Positions 8,960 to 18,679 of a DNA stretch of 64,000 bases are shown here, piece after piece. Positions within the stretch are counted from its first letter, which is position 1; every line of letters starts with the position of its first letter. This stretch comes from Neptunomonas marina (GTDB lineage: Bacteria; Pseudomonadota; Gammaproteobacteria; Pseudomonadales; Balneatricaceae): assembly GCF_004005935.1 (NCBI RefSeq), contig NZ_SACQ01000001.1:651485-715484 (forward strand), given 5' to 3'. Below the pieces are notes generated by a model. That model made no database searches. It was not told the DNA's origin and saw only the letters and a list, made by a program, of their open reading frames with translations. The position numbers and the translations under genes were made by a program.

Positions 8960-10561
8960 TTAAATTTTGAACTTGGAAACGGTCGCTTGTAGCTTACTAC
9001 CTTGCTGGTGCAGGCTGCTCGCCTCAGCTTTAATACGTTGCGAATCTTCGGAAACAGCACGGCCAATGGCGCTAAAGCGCTGCACTTCTTCGGAGAGCTG
9101 TGATACCTGCGTACCCGCTTGCTCCGTTTCGACTGCGACCAGGTGGCTCTCTTCACTCAGTGCCAGAATGTTTTGGCGAATATCGTTCAAACTCGCCACC
9201 ATCTGTTGCCCGAGTTCTACCGATTGGGATGCTTGGTCTCGGCCAGTTTGCATGGAACCAACTGCACCATTCACGGAAGCAACCAGTGCTTCCAGCATCT
9301 GATTGATCTCAATAGTTGATTGGCGTGTGCGCGTTGCCAAGGTGCGGACCTCATCTGCCACAACAGCAAAGCCCCGGCCCGACTCACCTGCGCGTGCCGC
9401 TTCAATGGCTGCATTGAGTGCTAGTAGATTCGTTTGCTCCGCGATCTCTGCAATTGTGCTGACCACGTTGCCCACGTTGGAGCTCGTTTCATGCAAGCGC
9501 ATCAGCTCTTCAGCGGAGCTTTCGACATCTTGAGCTAGGCGGCCAATACTTTCGGATGTGCGATGCATCGCTTGCGAGCTGACCTCAACGCTCTCTGCAC
9601 TCTCTTGCGCTGCGCGTGCTGCATCTTCGGAGCGCCCCACTTGGGCAGCGATGTGTTGCTCTAGATGCGTCATGGTGTTGACGAGCTCTTCGATCTTTGT
9701 GGTCATCATATCGATCTGCTGGTCTGATGTTTCGGCCGTTGTGCTCAGTGTTGATACCGATTGCTGTGTATTACCAGCCGCTTGCTGTACGTCGCGCAGG
9801 GCTGAACTGAGCGAGCTGAGTAACGCATTTAGCTGTTTGCTGGTATCGCCAATCTCATCGTTTGTCAGCACTTTGGCTTGATGCGTTAGATCATAATGTG
9901 TGGCTACATTCGCCAGGTCACCAGATAAAGCCAGAATAGGGCGAGATACAAACTTTTTCGTCAACAGCGCAGCAACGAACAGCGTAGCTAATACAAGCAG
10001 AACCAATAAAACAGCCATGTTGAGTTGCTGGTCGAGGCGCTCGGATATGGCGTGCCCGCGCGATGACGCTTCGGTTTTAATCATCTCAGAAAGTTTGCTG
10101 ACCTGCTGAGTGATCTGGCGCTCGTTCTGTGACATCTCTTGCAGAACTTGGCGCGCGCGATCCCAATCAATCGACGACGCAGACATAACATCACCTAATT
10201 GAGCCAGTGAGCGTTGGTTTTGGTCGATGGCGCTGCGTAAGGGGCGCACTTGTGACACATCGCTCACAACGAGGTCGGATAGGAGTGCTTCGAGTTGTTG
10301 AGAGTTGGCGGAGATCTCGCTGCGGTACTGATCGATTGTTAACGTCGTTCCGTAAAGTTGATAGGCGCTAATCTGGCTATCACGGATCGCCAAGTTGATG
10401 TCGTTGGTTGTATTGAGCGCTGGGAGGTTTTGATCTGTTAGCGCGTCTACATCGACTTTAATGGCACTACTCGAGCGATAAAGCAGCAGTGATGCTAATA
10501 CAGCCAGTAACAGTATGACGATATACCCGGCGATGGCTTTAGAGGCTAGCTTGAGTTTCAT
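8960..10561 (-). CDS. Methyl-accepting chemotaxis protein
   Basis: 533 residues. The order is a transmembrane helix (about 10-30), a periplasmic four-helix-type sensor (about 31-185), a second membrane helix (about 187-207), a HAMP domain (starting [13 protein letters not shown]), and a long cytoplasmic coiled coil whose hairpin tip [20 protein letters not shown] is the invariant CheA/CheW-contact region. It should form receptor arrays that control flagellar CheA activity. No CheR-binding pentapeptide is seen at the C-terminus. The ligand is unknown. The ketoacyl synthase gene lies just downstream, but no functional link is obvious. Confidence 0.95.
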   Translation of the reverse strand: MKLKLASKAIAGYIVILLLAVLASLLLYRSSSAIKVDVDALTDQNLPALNTTNDINLAIRDSQISAYQLYGTTLTIDQYRSEISANSQQLEALLSDLVVSDVSQVRPLRSAIDQNQRSLAQLGDVMSASSIDWDRARQVLQEMSQNERQITQQVSKLSEMIKTEASSRGHAISERLDQQLNMAVLLVLLVLATLFVAALLTKKFVSRPILALSGDLANVATHYDLTHQAKVLTNDEIGDTSKQLNALLSSLSSALRDVQQAAGNTQQSVSTLSTTAETSDQQIDMMTTKIEELVNTMTHLEQHIAAQVGRSEDAARAAQESAESVEVSSQAMHRTSESIGRLAQDVESSAEELMRLHETSSNVGNVVSTIAEIAEQTNLLALNAAIEAARAGESGRGFAVVADEVRTLATRTRQSTIEINQMLEALVASVNGAVGSMQTGRDQASQSVELGQQMVASLNDIRQNILALSEESHLVAVETEQAGTQVSQLSEEVQRFSAIGRAVSEDSQRIKAEASSLHQQGSKLQATVSKFKI

Positions 10562-10738
10562 GTCGAATTCTCTTGGAAAAAGTTAGTATCAGGATAGCTC
10601 AAAAAACACACTTCTTTGCTATCTCTCTAAAATATAACGATTTTCGTTTAACGGACGAGGGTGAATAACATACTGCGGGGTTTTCCTGTTCTGATATATA
10701 CTGAGCCGCAGTTCAAACTAACGGCCACCGAGGAGTTT

Positions 10739-11962
10739 ATGCAAGAAGCACTATATGACGTTGTGATCGTTGGCGGCGGGATGGTTGGCGGGACATTAGC
10801 GGTGTCTCTCGGCAAAGCTGGTTTGCGCGTGGCGGTGATTGAACGCCAGTTGCCAGAACCGTTCGATCATAGCCAATCTCACGATCTGCGCGTATCTGCA
10901 TTGAGCGTTGCGTCGGAGCTAATTTTGCGTGACCTAGGTGTTTGGAATGGTGTTCTTGCTCGCCGTGCTTGCCCTTATCGACGCTTAAAAACTTGGGAGC
11001 AAAACGAGCAGCTGGCAGCAACTGAATTTGATGCAGCGGATATCGATGGGCACGATCATTTAGGGCACATCGTCGAGAACCGGGTGCTGCAGCTTGCTTT
11101 GCTGGATCAGCTAAGAGAGCTCTCGAGCGTTGATCTGTATATCAGTTCTGACTACGAGTTAGATTTTGCGCCCGGCAGCAGTGTTATTCGCCTCACAAAT
11201 GGAAAAACACTGGTGGGCAGTCTCGTTGTTGCCGCAGACGGTGGCGAGTCCAAGGTTCGTCAGTTGGTTGGAATTGGCACACATAAGTGGGATTACGAGC
11301 AGCAGGCTTTGGTCGCTTCGGTTGAGGTTGCCGGTGAGCAACAGGATATTACGTGGCAGCAGTTCAGGGCGGCAGGCCCATTAGCTTTCCTACCGCTATC
11401 CGGCTCTAGCGCTTCGCTGGTTTGGTATGACTCGCCTGAAAACGTTAAAGCACTGGCTGCGCTTGATGAACAGGCATTCATTGCCGCTGTGGAGCAAGAG
11501 TTTCCTGAAGTGCTGCCTAAGGTTACTAAAGTGTATGGCAAAGGGTTTTTCCCACTGCGCCGCCAGCATGCACAAGACTACGGTAAGCCTGGCGTTGTGC
11601 TTGTTGGCGATGCCGCACATATGATACATCCGCTAGCAGGGCAGGGGGTCAATATCGGGCTGCTTGATGCTGCCGAGCTTGCGGATGTTATTCTGACCTG
11701 TCACCGGCAAGGTGTACTGTTGGAGTCTGAAGCGCTGGTTGCTCGTTACGAAAAACGCCGCCGCCGTCATAACCTCATGATGATGACGGTTATGGATATG
11801 TTCTATCGGACATTTAGTAATGATCTGGCACCCATCAAACTGATCCGAAATATCGGGTTGGGTGTTGCTGGGCGGCTTGGGCCTGCGAAACGTCAAGTCA
11901 TGCGTTTCGCCCTTGGCCTAGATGGCTGGGGTGTTGGTGGAGCTAATAAAAAGCAGCAATAA
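10739..11962 (+). CDS. ubiF: Ubiquinone hydroxylase UbiF-like (FAD monooxygenase)
   Basis: About 407 residues. It has the FAD-binding GxGxxG motif at the N-terminus (VVIVGGGMVGG) and the late GD motif GDAAHMIHPLAGQG. Stretches PYRRLKTWE, WQQFRAAGPLAFLPL, SLVWYDSP and FSNDLAPIKLIRNIGL match E. coli UbiF rather than UbiH or UbiI, so the predicted reaction is the C6 hydroxylation of the ubiquinone ring. I chose the ATG at 10739, preceded by AGGAG, which puts the dinucleotide fold at the true N-terminus; a GTG at 10661 would add 26 unlikely residues. It acts at the inner membrane with the Ubi complex. Confidence 0.85.
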   Translation: MQEALYDVVIVGGGMVGGTLAVSLGKAGLRVAVIERQLPEPFDHSQSHDLRVSALSVASELILRDLGVWNGVLARRACPYRRLKTWEQNEQLAATEFDAADIDGHDHLGHIVENRVLQLALLDQLRELSSVDLYISSDYELDFAPGSSVIRLTNGKTLVGSLVVAADGGESKVRQLVGIGTHKWDYEQQALVASVEVAGEQQDITWQQFRAAGPLAFLPLSGSSASLVWYDSPENVKALAALDEQAFIAAVEQEFPEVLPKVTKVYGKGFFPLRRQHAQDYGKPGVVLVGDAAHMIHPLAGQGVNIGLLDAAELADVILTCHRQGVLLESEALVARYEKRRRRHNLMMMTVMDMFYRTFSNDLAPIKLIRNIGLGVAGRLGPAKRQVMRFALGLDGWGVGGANKKQQ

Positions 11963-11985
11963 AAAAGCCGCACGTTGTGCGGCTT
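11961..11985 (-). terminator. Terminator of the phasin gene
   Basis: Stem AAGCCGCAC (11965-11973) with GTGCGGCTT (11977-11985). Read on the minus strand it is followed by six T (11961-11966), so it stops the phasin transcript. It overlaps the ubiF stop codon. A second inverted repeat, TTGCGTTCGG/CCGAACGCAA (about 11995-12026), lies between it and the phasin stop. Confidence 0.75.
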
Positions 11986-12035
11986 AAGGCAGTTTTGCGT
12001 TCGGACAACAAAAAAACCGAACGCAAAGTAAAAAA

Positions 12036-12497
12036 TTAGGCAGCAGACGCTTTGCGTGCTGTTTTCGCAGCAGGCTTTTCAGCAGGTTTTGCTGCGGCAG
12101 TCATCGCTTCAGTTGTCTCTTGAACTTTAGCTTGTGCTGCTTGAAACATCTGTGTCACTTCTTGCAGTGCTGGCGCTTCAGATAGATCGCTCATGCTCTG
12201 CTCCGCGAGTACAGTAAGTTTCTCTTTTGCTTCAACCATTGCCGCAATCTCTTGCTCGGCAACGTTGGTCAGCTTAGCGTCTAGCTCTTTGAAGTAGCTC
12301 ATTTGAAGTTCTAGCGCGTCTTTAGGTGCTTTGACTTCTGTTAGTGCTTTCATCTGATTGACGCCTGAGTTGAACAGGTCAGAAACGTATTCAGTGTGCA
12401 GAGCAACGAGCTTTTCTGCTGTCGCTTTATTGATCTCAACAGCGTCGTTGAATGGTTTCATCTTCTCTTGAACGTCTTTCATCATATCTTGGTACAT
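12036..12497 (-). CDS. Phasin family protein (PHA granule surface)
   Basis: 153 residues, all helical, with the phasin_2-like pattern: an N-terminal helical core (EKMKPFNDAVEINKATAEKL, LHTEYVSDLFNSGVNQMKAL) and an Ala/Lys/Pro-rich C-terminal tail (AAKPAEKPAAKTARKASAA) reminiscent of histone-like PhaF tails. Phasins coat polyhydroxyalkanoate granules and control their number and size; the basic tail may bind DNA. No PHA synthase is in this window. It has an excellent TTGACA-N17-TATATT promoter with two TGC-rich palindromes around it (see regulatory entries). Phasin-like proteins also exist in bacteria without PHA, so granule function is inferred. Confidence 0.85.
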   Translation of the reverse strand: MYQDMMKDVQEKMKPFNDAVEINKATAEKLVALHTEYVSDLFNSGVNQMKALTEVKAPKDALELQMSYFKELDAKLTNVAEQEIAAMVEAKEKLTVLAEQSMSDLSEAPALQEVTQMFQAAQAKVQETTEAMTAAAKPAEKPAAKTARKASAA

Positions 12498-12524
12498 GGT
12501 GTTTTCCTCGGTCAGCAGCGTTTA

Positions 12525-12539
12525 TGTTGCAGTGCAACA
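12525..12539. promoter_or_regulatory. TGC-rich palindrome (operator candidate 1)
   Basis: TGTTGCA-G-TGCAACA: 7-bp perfect arms just downstream of the predicted phasin transcription start. TGC-rich dyads are the known targets of PhaR-type repressors, which leave DNA when PHA is present; assignment to PhaR is inference. Confidence 0.55.
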
Positions 12540-12548
12540 CTTGGATTA

Positions 12549-12577
12549 AATATAGGAGGTTGGTAAAAAACTGTCAA
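12549..12577 (-). promoter_or_regulatory. Sigma70 promoter of the phasin gene
   Basis: On the minus strand TTGACA (12577-12572), a 17-bp spacer and TATATT (12554-12549). The start of transcription should be near 12542, about 45 nt before the phasin ATG. TCCTC on the plus strand at 12505-12509 gives the GAGGA ribosome site. Confidence 0.8.
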
Positions 12578-12585
12578 TAGCTATT

Positions 12586-12600
12586 TTGTGCGCTGCACAA
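12586..12600. promoter_or_regulatory. TGC-rich palindrome (operator candidate 2)
   Basis: TTGTGC-GCT-GCACAA, 6-bp arms, upstream of the phasin -35 box. Together with the downstream palindrome it brackets the promoter. The rest of the gene-free stretch 12,601-12,841 contains an isolated TATAAT (12636-12641) without a good -35 and no ORF; it must hold the promoter of the M16C peptidase gene. Confidence 0.45.
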
Positions 12601-12841
12601 TGGATCTGGCTATCTTTAGTCGAACCCCAACTTCTTATAATACTGGGGCTGAAAGGGCGCAGCATAACTCCGCGTTTGGCTAATGCTGCGTATGCGTATT
12701 AAACAGTTCATGAGAAGCTTTCGAGGCGATGAATTCGTGGTCTCGAATGGTTAGAATAACCGCTACACTGCCTGTACGCGCTGCGCGAATTCACATAGTG
12801 CCTGCAGCTTATGACATCTGTATGAAAAGGATAGTTAACTT

Positions 12842-15754
12842 ATGACCCAACCAAACAGCCACGCCAGCTTTGAGTTTATTCGTTCTGAGCATATCGACTC
12901 ATTGAATGTGGACGTTGCCGAGTATCGCCATCGAGTGACTGGGGCTATGCACTATCACATCGCAGCAGACCAAGACGAGAACGTTTTCTTGGTTGCATTT
13001 CGCACAGTACCTCAAGACTCAACAGGTGTAGCGCACATTCTTGAGCATACTGCGTTATGCGGGAGTGAAAAGTATCCGGTACGCGACCCCTTCTTCATGA
13101 TGACACGGCGTTCACTGAATACCTTCATGAACGCCTTCACAAGTTCAGACTGGACGGCATACCCCTTTGCTAGCCAAAACCGCAAAGACTACTTCAACCT
13201 GCTAGACGTCTATCTGGATGCTGCTTTTTTCTCGCGCTTGGATCCGCTGGATTTTGCACAAGAGGGGCACCGCGTTGAGTTTGCGGAGCCGAGCAACCGT
13301 GATAGTGACCTCGTCTATAAAGGTGTGGTTCTTAATGAGATGAAAGGTGCCATGAGCTCGCCCGTCTCGACGCTATGGCAAACGGTGACTAAACACCTAT
13401 TCCCGACCACCACTTACCACCACAACAGCGGTGGTGATCCTGATTCGATAACAGATCTTAGCTATCAAGAGTTGCTCGACTTTTATGGCTCGCACTACCA
13501 CCCGAGCAATGCCGTCTTTATGACCTTTGGTAATATCGCGGTTGAGGAGCTGCAGCAGCGTTTCGAAGCGCAAGCGTTAAGTCGTTTTGAGGCGTTAGAG
13601 CAGTGTATCGAAGTGCCTGATGAGAAACGTTTCTTCTCGCCCGTACGTGTTGAGGAAGGTTACGCACTGGATGAAGAGGATACCAGCGCTAAAACTCACC
13701 ATGTACTGGCGTGGCTGTTAGGCCAGTCGATCGACCTGAAAGCGCAGTTAAAGGCGCACCTGTTATCGCGTGTCTTGCTCGACAATAGCGCGAGCCCGCT
13801 GCGCGCTGCGCTGGAATCTTCTGAGTTAGCTAGCGCGCCATCACCGTTGTGTGGCCTTGAAGACTCCAACCGCGAGATGTCTTTTATGTGTGGCCTAGAA
13901 GGTAGCGAGCCTGAACATGCGGCAGCATTCGAACAGCTGGTTTTTGATACCCTACAGTGTGTTGCTGAAGAGGGCGTGCCGCAAGAGATGGTTGAGGCGC
14001 AGTTGCATCAGTTGGAGTTGGGGCAACGTGAAATCAGTGGTGATGGCTACCCTTACGGTTTGAATCTCATTATGGCGTCGGTTTCGTCGGCGATTCATCG
14101 GGGTGATCCTATCGCTTTGCTCAATCTGGATCCTGTCATTGAAGAGCTGCGCGAAGAGGTACGTTCTGGTGACTTTATCCCGAATATGATTCGTGAGCAG
14201 TTGCTGGAAAATCCACACTTTGTGCGTTTAACGCTGCGCCCAGACAATCAGATGAGTGCGCGTAAGGACGCAGCCGAACAAGCGCGCCTTGCGAAGATTA
14301 AAGAAGGCCTTTCAGATGATGAGGCGGCTTTCGTGGTCGAACAAGCACAGCGACTAGAGGAGCGTCAAAACCAAGACGATGACGAATCAATCTTACCTAA
14401 AGTGACGTTAGCTGATGTACCGGCAGATATGCATGTGCCTGAAAGCCAGACCTTAGCCACAAAAGAGGGTGATCTCGATTGGTATGGCCAAGGCACCAAC
14501 GGCTTGGTTTATCAGCAAGTCATTATCGATATGCCGGCGCTGACTGATGATGAGCTGCAACTATTGCCACTCTTTAGTTTTTGCCTGACGGAGCTTGGCT
14601 GTGCCGACCGCACCTACCAAGAGAACCAACAATATCAAGCACAAGTGACGGGTGGTCTGAGTGCGTTCTCTACGCTGCGCGGTGCGACCGATGATGAGCA
14701 AAATGTGAAGGGCTTCTTTGTTATCTCGGGTAAAGCGTTGGTCAAAAATGCGGCAGCGCTGACCGGGTTGATACACGAAACATTGCATAGTGCTCGCTTT
14801 GACGAACTAAGCCGTATCCGCGAGATCATCTCGCAGCAGCGCAGTCGTAAAGAGCAGAGCATCACAGGGCAAGGCCATTCGCTTGCGATTATGGCGGCGG
14901 CTGCCGGCTTCAGCCCTGCTGCGGCGTTGGCACAAAAGTCTCGCGGCCTGGCGAGTCTGCAGTTTATCAAAGCGCTGGATCAGTCCTTACAAGATGAGAA
15001 AGCCCTAGCGGCGCTTGCTGAGCAGTTGAAAACGATTCATAGCAAAGTACGCCAAGCGAATAAGCGCTTCCTGTTGGTGGGAGAGCCGGAGCAGCAAGCG
15101 TTGCTCGTGAATGAGCTCTCAGAACAGTGGCAAGCACCCGCCGAGGGCGCATCACCTCTGACGCTGCCTGCAACGCGTACGCCAGTGAAGCAACTTTGGG
15201 TTACCAGTACTCAGGTGAGCTTCTGTGCAAAAGCGTATCCAACAGTTCCCGTTGATCACGCGGATGCGGCGCCATTAACGGTGTTAGGGGATTTCTTGCG
15301 CAATGGTTTCCTGCACCGTGCGATACGTGAACAAGGTGGAGCTTATGGTTCGGGTGCGGGACAAGATAGCGGTGATGCGGTGTTCCGTTTCTTCTCCTAT
15401 CGTGATCCACGACTCACAGAAACATGGGACGACTTTGATAGCTCGGTGCCATGGTTGCTCGATAGCGATCATGATGCTGCTAAGCTCGAAGAGGCTATTC
15501 TTGGCGTTGTAAGCTCGATGGATAAACCCGCCTCGCCAGCCGGTGAGGCAAAGAGCGCCTATCACAGCGCGCTATTTGGGCGCACCGCGGAGCAGCGCCG
15601 CGAGTTTAGAGCACGTATTTTGGCAGTGACACTGGCGGACCTAAAACGCGTGGCTCAGACCTACCTAACGAGTAGTGAGGCAAGCTTTGCTGCGGTAACT
15701 AATACTGAAAAAGCAGCCACGGTTGGCGATGACTTTGAGGTTATCAACCTGTAA
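12842..15754 (+). CDS. Insulinase-family zinc protease, M16C (presequence-protease-like)
   Basis: 970 residues, matching the single-chain M16C family (PreP, falcilysin, yeast Cym1) in which two M16 halves form a closed peptide-digesting chamber. The inverted zinc motif is HILEH (H65, E68, H69) with the distal ligand E166 in VVLNEMKGAM. The C-terminal half has the substrate-binding GGAYGSGAG segment. No signal peptide is present, so it is probably cytosolic and clears free peptides. The start at 12842 follows AAGGATAG. It is flanked by a perfect intrinsic terminator. The physiological substrate in bacteria is not established. Confidence 0.92.
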   Translation: MTQPNSHASFEFIRSEHIDSLNVDVAEYRHRVTGAMHYHIAADQDENVFLVAFRTVPQDSTGVAHILEHTALCGSEKYPVRDPFFMMTRRSLNTFMNAFTSSDWTAYPFASQNRKDYFNLLDVYLDAAFFSRLDPLDFAQEGHRVEFAEPSNRDSDLVYKGVVLNEMKGAMSSPVSTLWQTVTKHLFPTTTYHHNSGGDPDSITDLSYQELLDFYGSHYHPSNAVFMTFGNIAVEELQQRFEAQALSRFEALEQCIEVPDEKRFFSPVRVEEGYALDEEDTSAKTHHVLAWLLGQSIDLKAQLKAHLLSRVLLDNSASPLRAALESSELASAPSPLCGLEDSNREMSFMCGLEGSEPEHAAAFEQLVFDTLQCVAEEGVPQEMVEAQLHQLELGQREISGDGYPYGLNLIMASVSSAIHRGDPIALLNLDPVIEELREEVRSGDFIPNMIREQLLENPHFVRLTLRPDNQMSARKDAAEQARLAKIKEGLSDDEAAFVVEQAQRLEERQNQDDDESILPKVTLADVPADMHVPESQTLATKEGDLDWYGQGTNGLVYQQVIIDMPALTDDELQLLPLFSFCLTELGCADRTYQENQQYQAQVTGGLSAFSTLRGATDDEQNVKGFFVISGKALVKNAAALTGLIHETLHSARFDELSRIREIISQQRSRKEQSITGQGHSLAIMAAAAGFSPAAALAQKSRGLASLQFIKALDQSLQDEKALAALAEQLKTIHSKVRQANKRFLLVGEPEQQALLVNELSEQWQAPAEGASPLTLPATRTPVKQLWVTSTQVSFCAKAYPTVPVDHADAAPLTVLGDFLRNGFLHRAIREQGGAYGSGAGQDSGDAVFRFFSYRDPRLTETWDDFDSSVPWLLDSDHDAAKLEEAILGVVSSMDKPASPAGEAKSAYHSALFGRTAEQRREFRARILAVTLADLKRVAQTYLTSSEASFAAVTNTEKAATVGDDFEVINL

Positions 15755-15771
15755 GCTAGCGCCAGCTTTGG

Positions 15772-15797
15772 AAAGAGCACCTTAAGGTGCTCTTTTT
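15772..15797 (+). terminator. Intrinsic terminator after the M16C peptidase gene
   Basis: Perfectly symmetric AAAGAGCACCTT (15772-15783) and AAGGTGCTCTTT (15784-15795) with a T run to 15797. Confidence 0.92.
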
Positions 15798-15815
15798 CGT
15801 TTCGGATAGGACGCA

Positions 15816-16700
15816 ATGTTTAAGGATAACCCGTTTTATAAAGGCGCGGCGCTGATCTTGGTGTCTGAGCTATTTTTGGTGCTCTCTGGCATGTCTATCA
15901 AACAGGTGAGTGCTGAGCTACCCACGGAAATGACGGTGTTTATCCGCAACCTGTTCGGTGTGATTTTATTGCTGCCCTGGTTAGCAAAAAACGGAGCTGA
16001 TGCGCTAAAAACATCGTTGCTGCGCTTTCACCTTATGCGTGCTGCAGTGGGTGTGACAGCGATGACGTGCCTGTTTTACTCGTGGGGGCATCTGCCGTTA
16101 GCGCAAGCGGCGCTGTTAAAGCAAACCGCGCCCTTCTTTATCCCGTTTATTGCGATGCTGTGGCTGGGTGAGCGCGTGACTCGCGCCGCGAAGCTGGCCA
16201 TTGTTGTGGGCTTTGCTGGCGTCTATGCGGTACTCAACCCCCAAGACGGGACGCTAAATATCGCTGTGCTCATCGCCGTTTTTGGAGCCATGTTGGGTGG
16301 GCTCGCAAAGGTCACGATCCGCCGCATGTCGGCTACGGAGAGCCCGCAACGCATCGTTTTCTACTTTGGCTTCTTTAGCGCTATTTTTGCGGCAGTCCCT
16401 GCAGCTTTAGTCTGGGTGACGCCCTCGTTAGCACAGTTCGGCTGGCTGGTTGCGTTGGCTGTTACCTCCACCTCAGCTCAGCTGCTGTTGAGCAAAGGCT
16501 ATAGCTATGCACCGGCAGGCCAGCTCGGCCCCTTTACCTACGGGTCGGTGGCATTGGCTGCGCTATTTGGCTGGCTCTTTTGGGATGAGTTGTTAGATTG
16601 GAACACCTTTTTGGGGGTGGTGCTAATTATCGCTGCTGGCATTATCACCTTGCGAGGATCAACAACGTCTGAGCCCGGGGCTACACCGGCGAAAAGCTAG
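15816..16700 (+). CDS. DMT-superfamily transporter (two EamA domains)
   Basis: 294 residues with about ten hydrophobic helices arranged as two EamA repeats (about 10-140 and 150-280), each ending in the typical acidic/aromatic turn (LWLGERVTRAAK, LFWDELLDWNTF). Members export metabolites such as amino acids or import others; the substrate cannot be assigned. The start ATG at 15816 follows GGATAGGACGCA. It lies between the M16C peptidase and the LtaS-like gene without sign of cotranscription with either. Confidence 0.9.
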   Translation: MFKDNPFYKGAALILVSELFLVLSGMSIKQVSAELPTEMTVFIRNLFGVILLLPWLAKNGADALKTSLLRFHLMRAAVGVTAMTCLFYSWGHLPLAQAALLKQTAPFFIPFIAMLWLGERVTRAAKLAIVVGFAGVYAVLNPQDGTLNIAVLIAVFGAMLGGLAKVTIRRMSATESPQRIVFYFGFFSAIFAAVPAALVWVTPSLAQFGWLVALAVTSTSAQLLLSKGYSYAPAGQLGPFTYGSVALAALFGWLFWDELLDWNTFLGVVLIIAAGIITLRGSTTSEPGATPAKS

Positions 16701-16735
16701 TGCGATTCAGCGCGGCGCTGCCGCTTTTGTGTTAC

Positions 16736-16763
16736 TGTTCCGTTACGAATTTGTGACGGAACA
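16736..16763 (+). promoter_or_regulatory. Hairpin over the ribosome-binding site of the LtaS-like gene
   Basis: TGTTCCGTTA (16736-16745) pairs with TGACGGAACA (16754-16763) except for one G-T, with an 8-nt loop. The 3' arm contains the only Shine-Dalgarno-like GGA, six bases before the ATG. It could gate translation or be an operator; unproven. Confidence 0.3.
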
Positions 16764-16768
16764 CCTTC

Positions 16769-18547
16769 ATGTTTAAGCGGCTTAAAATCTCCTCTATTTT
16801 CTCTTTAATCGCCTTCGCTATCTTTCTGGCATTACTTTATTTTTCCATCGATTATCGCATTCTAGAGCTCAACGAAACTTTTAGCGCCACAATTGGCTGC
16901 GATGGATGTTTTAAGCGAAGTATCGCACTGCATGACCTGCTGTTCTTTGGCGTTGTTTTGCTATTGACCGCTTTGTCTTTCGTGATTCGGGTTTGGTTTG
17001 TTTCAATCGCGTTGCGATTACTGTCTAGCGTTTTATTGATTGGTTATTGGGCTGATGTCTTTATTATGCGCGAGTTTTTCACCCGCCTGAACCTAGCGGA
17101 TGTGAAGCGCTATGGGACCGAGCCGAGTCTTGTGTTGAGACACATCGAAAATACGGGGCTCTTAGAAATTTACGGGCCTTACACCGCCCTGATGATTGCA
17201 GGGGCGACGTTTGCGTTATTGATGCCGGCGCGAGGATTTTCGAGTCTCTATAAACTGGCGTGCGTGTTCGCCTTGGTGATGATCGGTGCGAGCTTCTTTG
17301 TTAAACCAACCTCGTATGTGCACGACTGGGGGTTGGTGAACTATGTGCAATCCAACATGGCCGCAGGCGTTTCCGAGCCGTATTCAACGGAACGGGAGGT
17401 GATCAGTCTTGCTGAGCACAACAAAGCAAGGACGCAACTAGCGTGTCGAGGAGAGAGCCCCATGGCTGGCAAGAATATTATCTTGCTAATTTTGGAGTCT
17501 TGGTCGCCTTATCAAAGTGAGCTGCTGAGCGGGATCCGAGATTGGACGCCACACCTTGACAAGTTGGCGAAAGATAACACCTACTTTACGCAGATGTACG
17601 CGAGCGGGTTCTCCACCAACGAGGGGCTGATGTCACTGTTGGCAGGCAATGCTTTTCTATCGCCGATCAAGAGCTTTCATGCAGTGAGGCCTTTCGAAAC
17701 GGCATGGAAGCAGGAGCGGACACTGCCGCTGTATTTAAGCGAAGCGGGGTATCACACTCGTTTTATCACGAACGGGAATCTTAAATTTAGTCACAAAGGT
17801 AAGTGGCTTAACCATATCGGTTTTGATCAGGTAGATGGGCATGATCTGCCCCTATTTACAAACTCGGGTCAACGCCGCCTGCACTTTGATGCTGTGCCTG
17901 ATGCATTGCTGTATGAAGCGGCGTTGCAACATGCCCGTAGTGCCGATCAGCCATACTTTATGGTGCTTGAAAACGTTTCGACTCATCATCCGTATATCCA
18001 ACCAGAGACCCTAGAACGCAGCCAAGAGCTGGTATTCCGTTATATGGATAATACGGTTGCAAACTTCTATGAAGCGCTAGAGGGAATTAACTTCTTTGAG
18101 AACGGCGTGTTAATGATCGTGAGTGATCACCGGGCGATGATCCCTATGACCAAGCACGAGATTGATATCTTCGGGCGCGCCGCTGCATCACGGATTCCGG
18201 CAATTATAGTGGAGAAAGGGCGAGCGCCAACACGTATCGATAGACCGGTGCATCAGTCTGATTTGGTTACCTCGTTCGCAGCTTGTAATAGCGACTCGCC
18301 GAGGAGTTGGTTTCATGAAAAGGGTGATCAGGATGCCTGTCTTTTTCATGCAAGAGGAGATAGCCGCGATGTCATCGATGTCTTCTGTCCGGCAGGGCAT
18401 GGGTCGATTGTGTTAGCGGGGGAGAACAGTCGTTTTCGCGATAGTGAAGGGTTATCAGAAGACATGAAACAAGCGCTGCTGGACGAGGTTGCTTACAAGC
18501 GCATCGTAGGTGATTATCAGCATGCTAAATATCTCGAAAGCCGTTGA
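16769..18547 (+). CDS. LtaS-like membrane sulfatase (phosphoglycerol/phosphoethanolamine transferase family)
   Basis: 592 residues: five predicted membrane helices in the first about 180 residues, then a soluble alkaline-phosphatase-superfamily domain. Visible metal/catalytic features are E243 (LLILESWSPY), a probable nucleophile T283 (SGFSTNEGLMS) and MIVSDHRAMIP near the end. LtaS/OpgB-type enzymes transfer phosphoglycerol from phosphatidylglycerol; in Gram-negatives related proteins modify periplasmic glucans or lipid A. The exact donor and acceptor are unknown. A motif-bearing second copy or partner is not present nearby. A hairpin overlaps its ribosome site. Confidence 0.85.
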   Translation: MFKRLKISSIFSLIAFAIFLALLYFSIDYRILELNETFSATIGCDGCFKRSIALHDLLFFGVVLLLTALSFVIRVWFVSIALRLLSSVLLIGYWADVFIMREFFTRLNLADVKRYGTEPSLVLRHIENTGLLEIYGPYTALMIAGATFALLMPARGFSSLYKLACVFALVMIGASFFVKPTSYVHDWGLVNYVQSNMAAGVSEPYSTEREVISLAEHNKARTQLACRGESPMAGKNIILLILESWSPYQSELLSGIRDWTPHLDKLAKDNTYFTQMYASGFSTNEGLMSLLAGNAFLSPIKSFHAVRPFETAWKQERTLPLYLSEAGYHTRFITNGNLKFSHKGKWLNHIGFDQVDGHDLPLFTNSGQRRLHFDAVPDALLYEAALQHARSADQPYFMVLENVSTHHPYIQPETLERSQELVFRYMDNTVANFYEALEGINFFENGVLMIVSDHRAMIPMTKHEIDIFGRAAASRIPAIIVEKGRAPTRIDRPVHQSDLVTSFAACNSDSPRSWFHEKGDQDACLFHARGDSRDVIDVFCPAGHGSIVLAGENSRFRDSEGLSEDMKQALLDEVAYKRIVGDYQHAKYLESR

Positions 18548-18679
18548 TTTAAAATGTTAAGTCAATGGCCGAATCGGTTATTGATTGCAAAACATAGGCG
18601 AAAAACAATAGTCTCATAAGATGTGGGTTGTCGGGATGGCAGCCCGCACGCCACTATAAAAACAACTAGGGTAGAGACA

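Noticed and set aside
8967-9881. Several open frames antisense to the chemoreceptor gene
   Set aside because: They are in the shadow of a long, domain-complete MCP coding region; no ribosome sites or recognisable protein features.
10661-10738. N-terminal extension of the UbiF-like protein from GTG 10661
   Set aside because: The extension lacks family similarity and its GTG abuts GAGG; ATG 10739 has a ribosome site and puts the FAD fold at the N-terminus.
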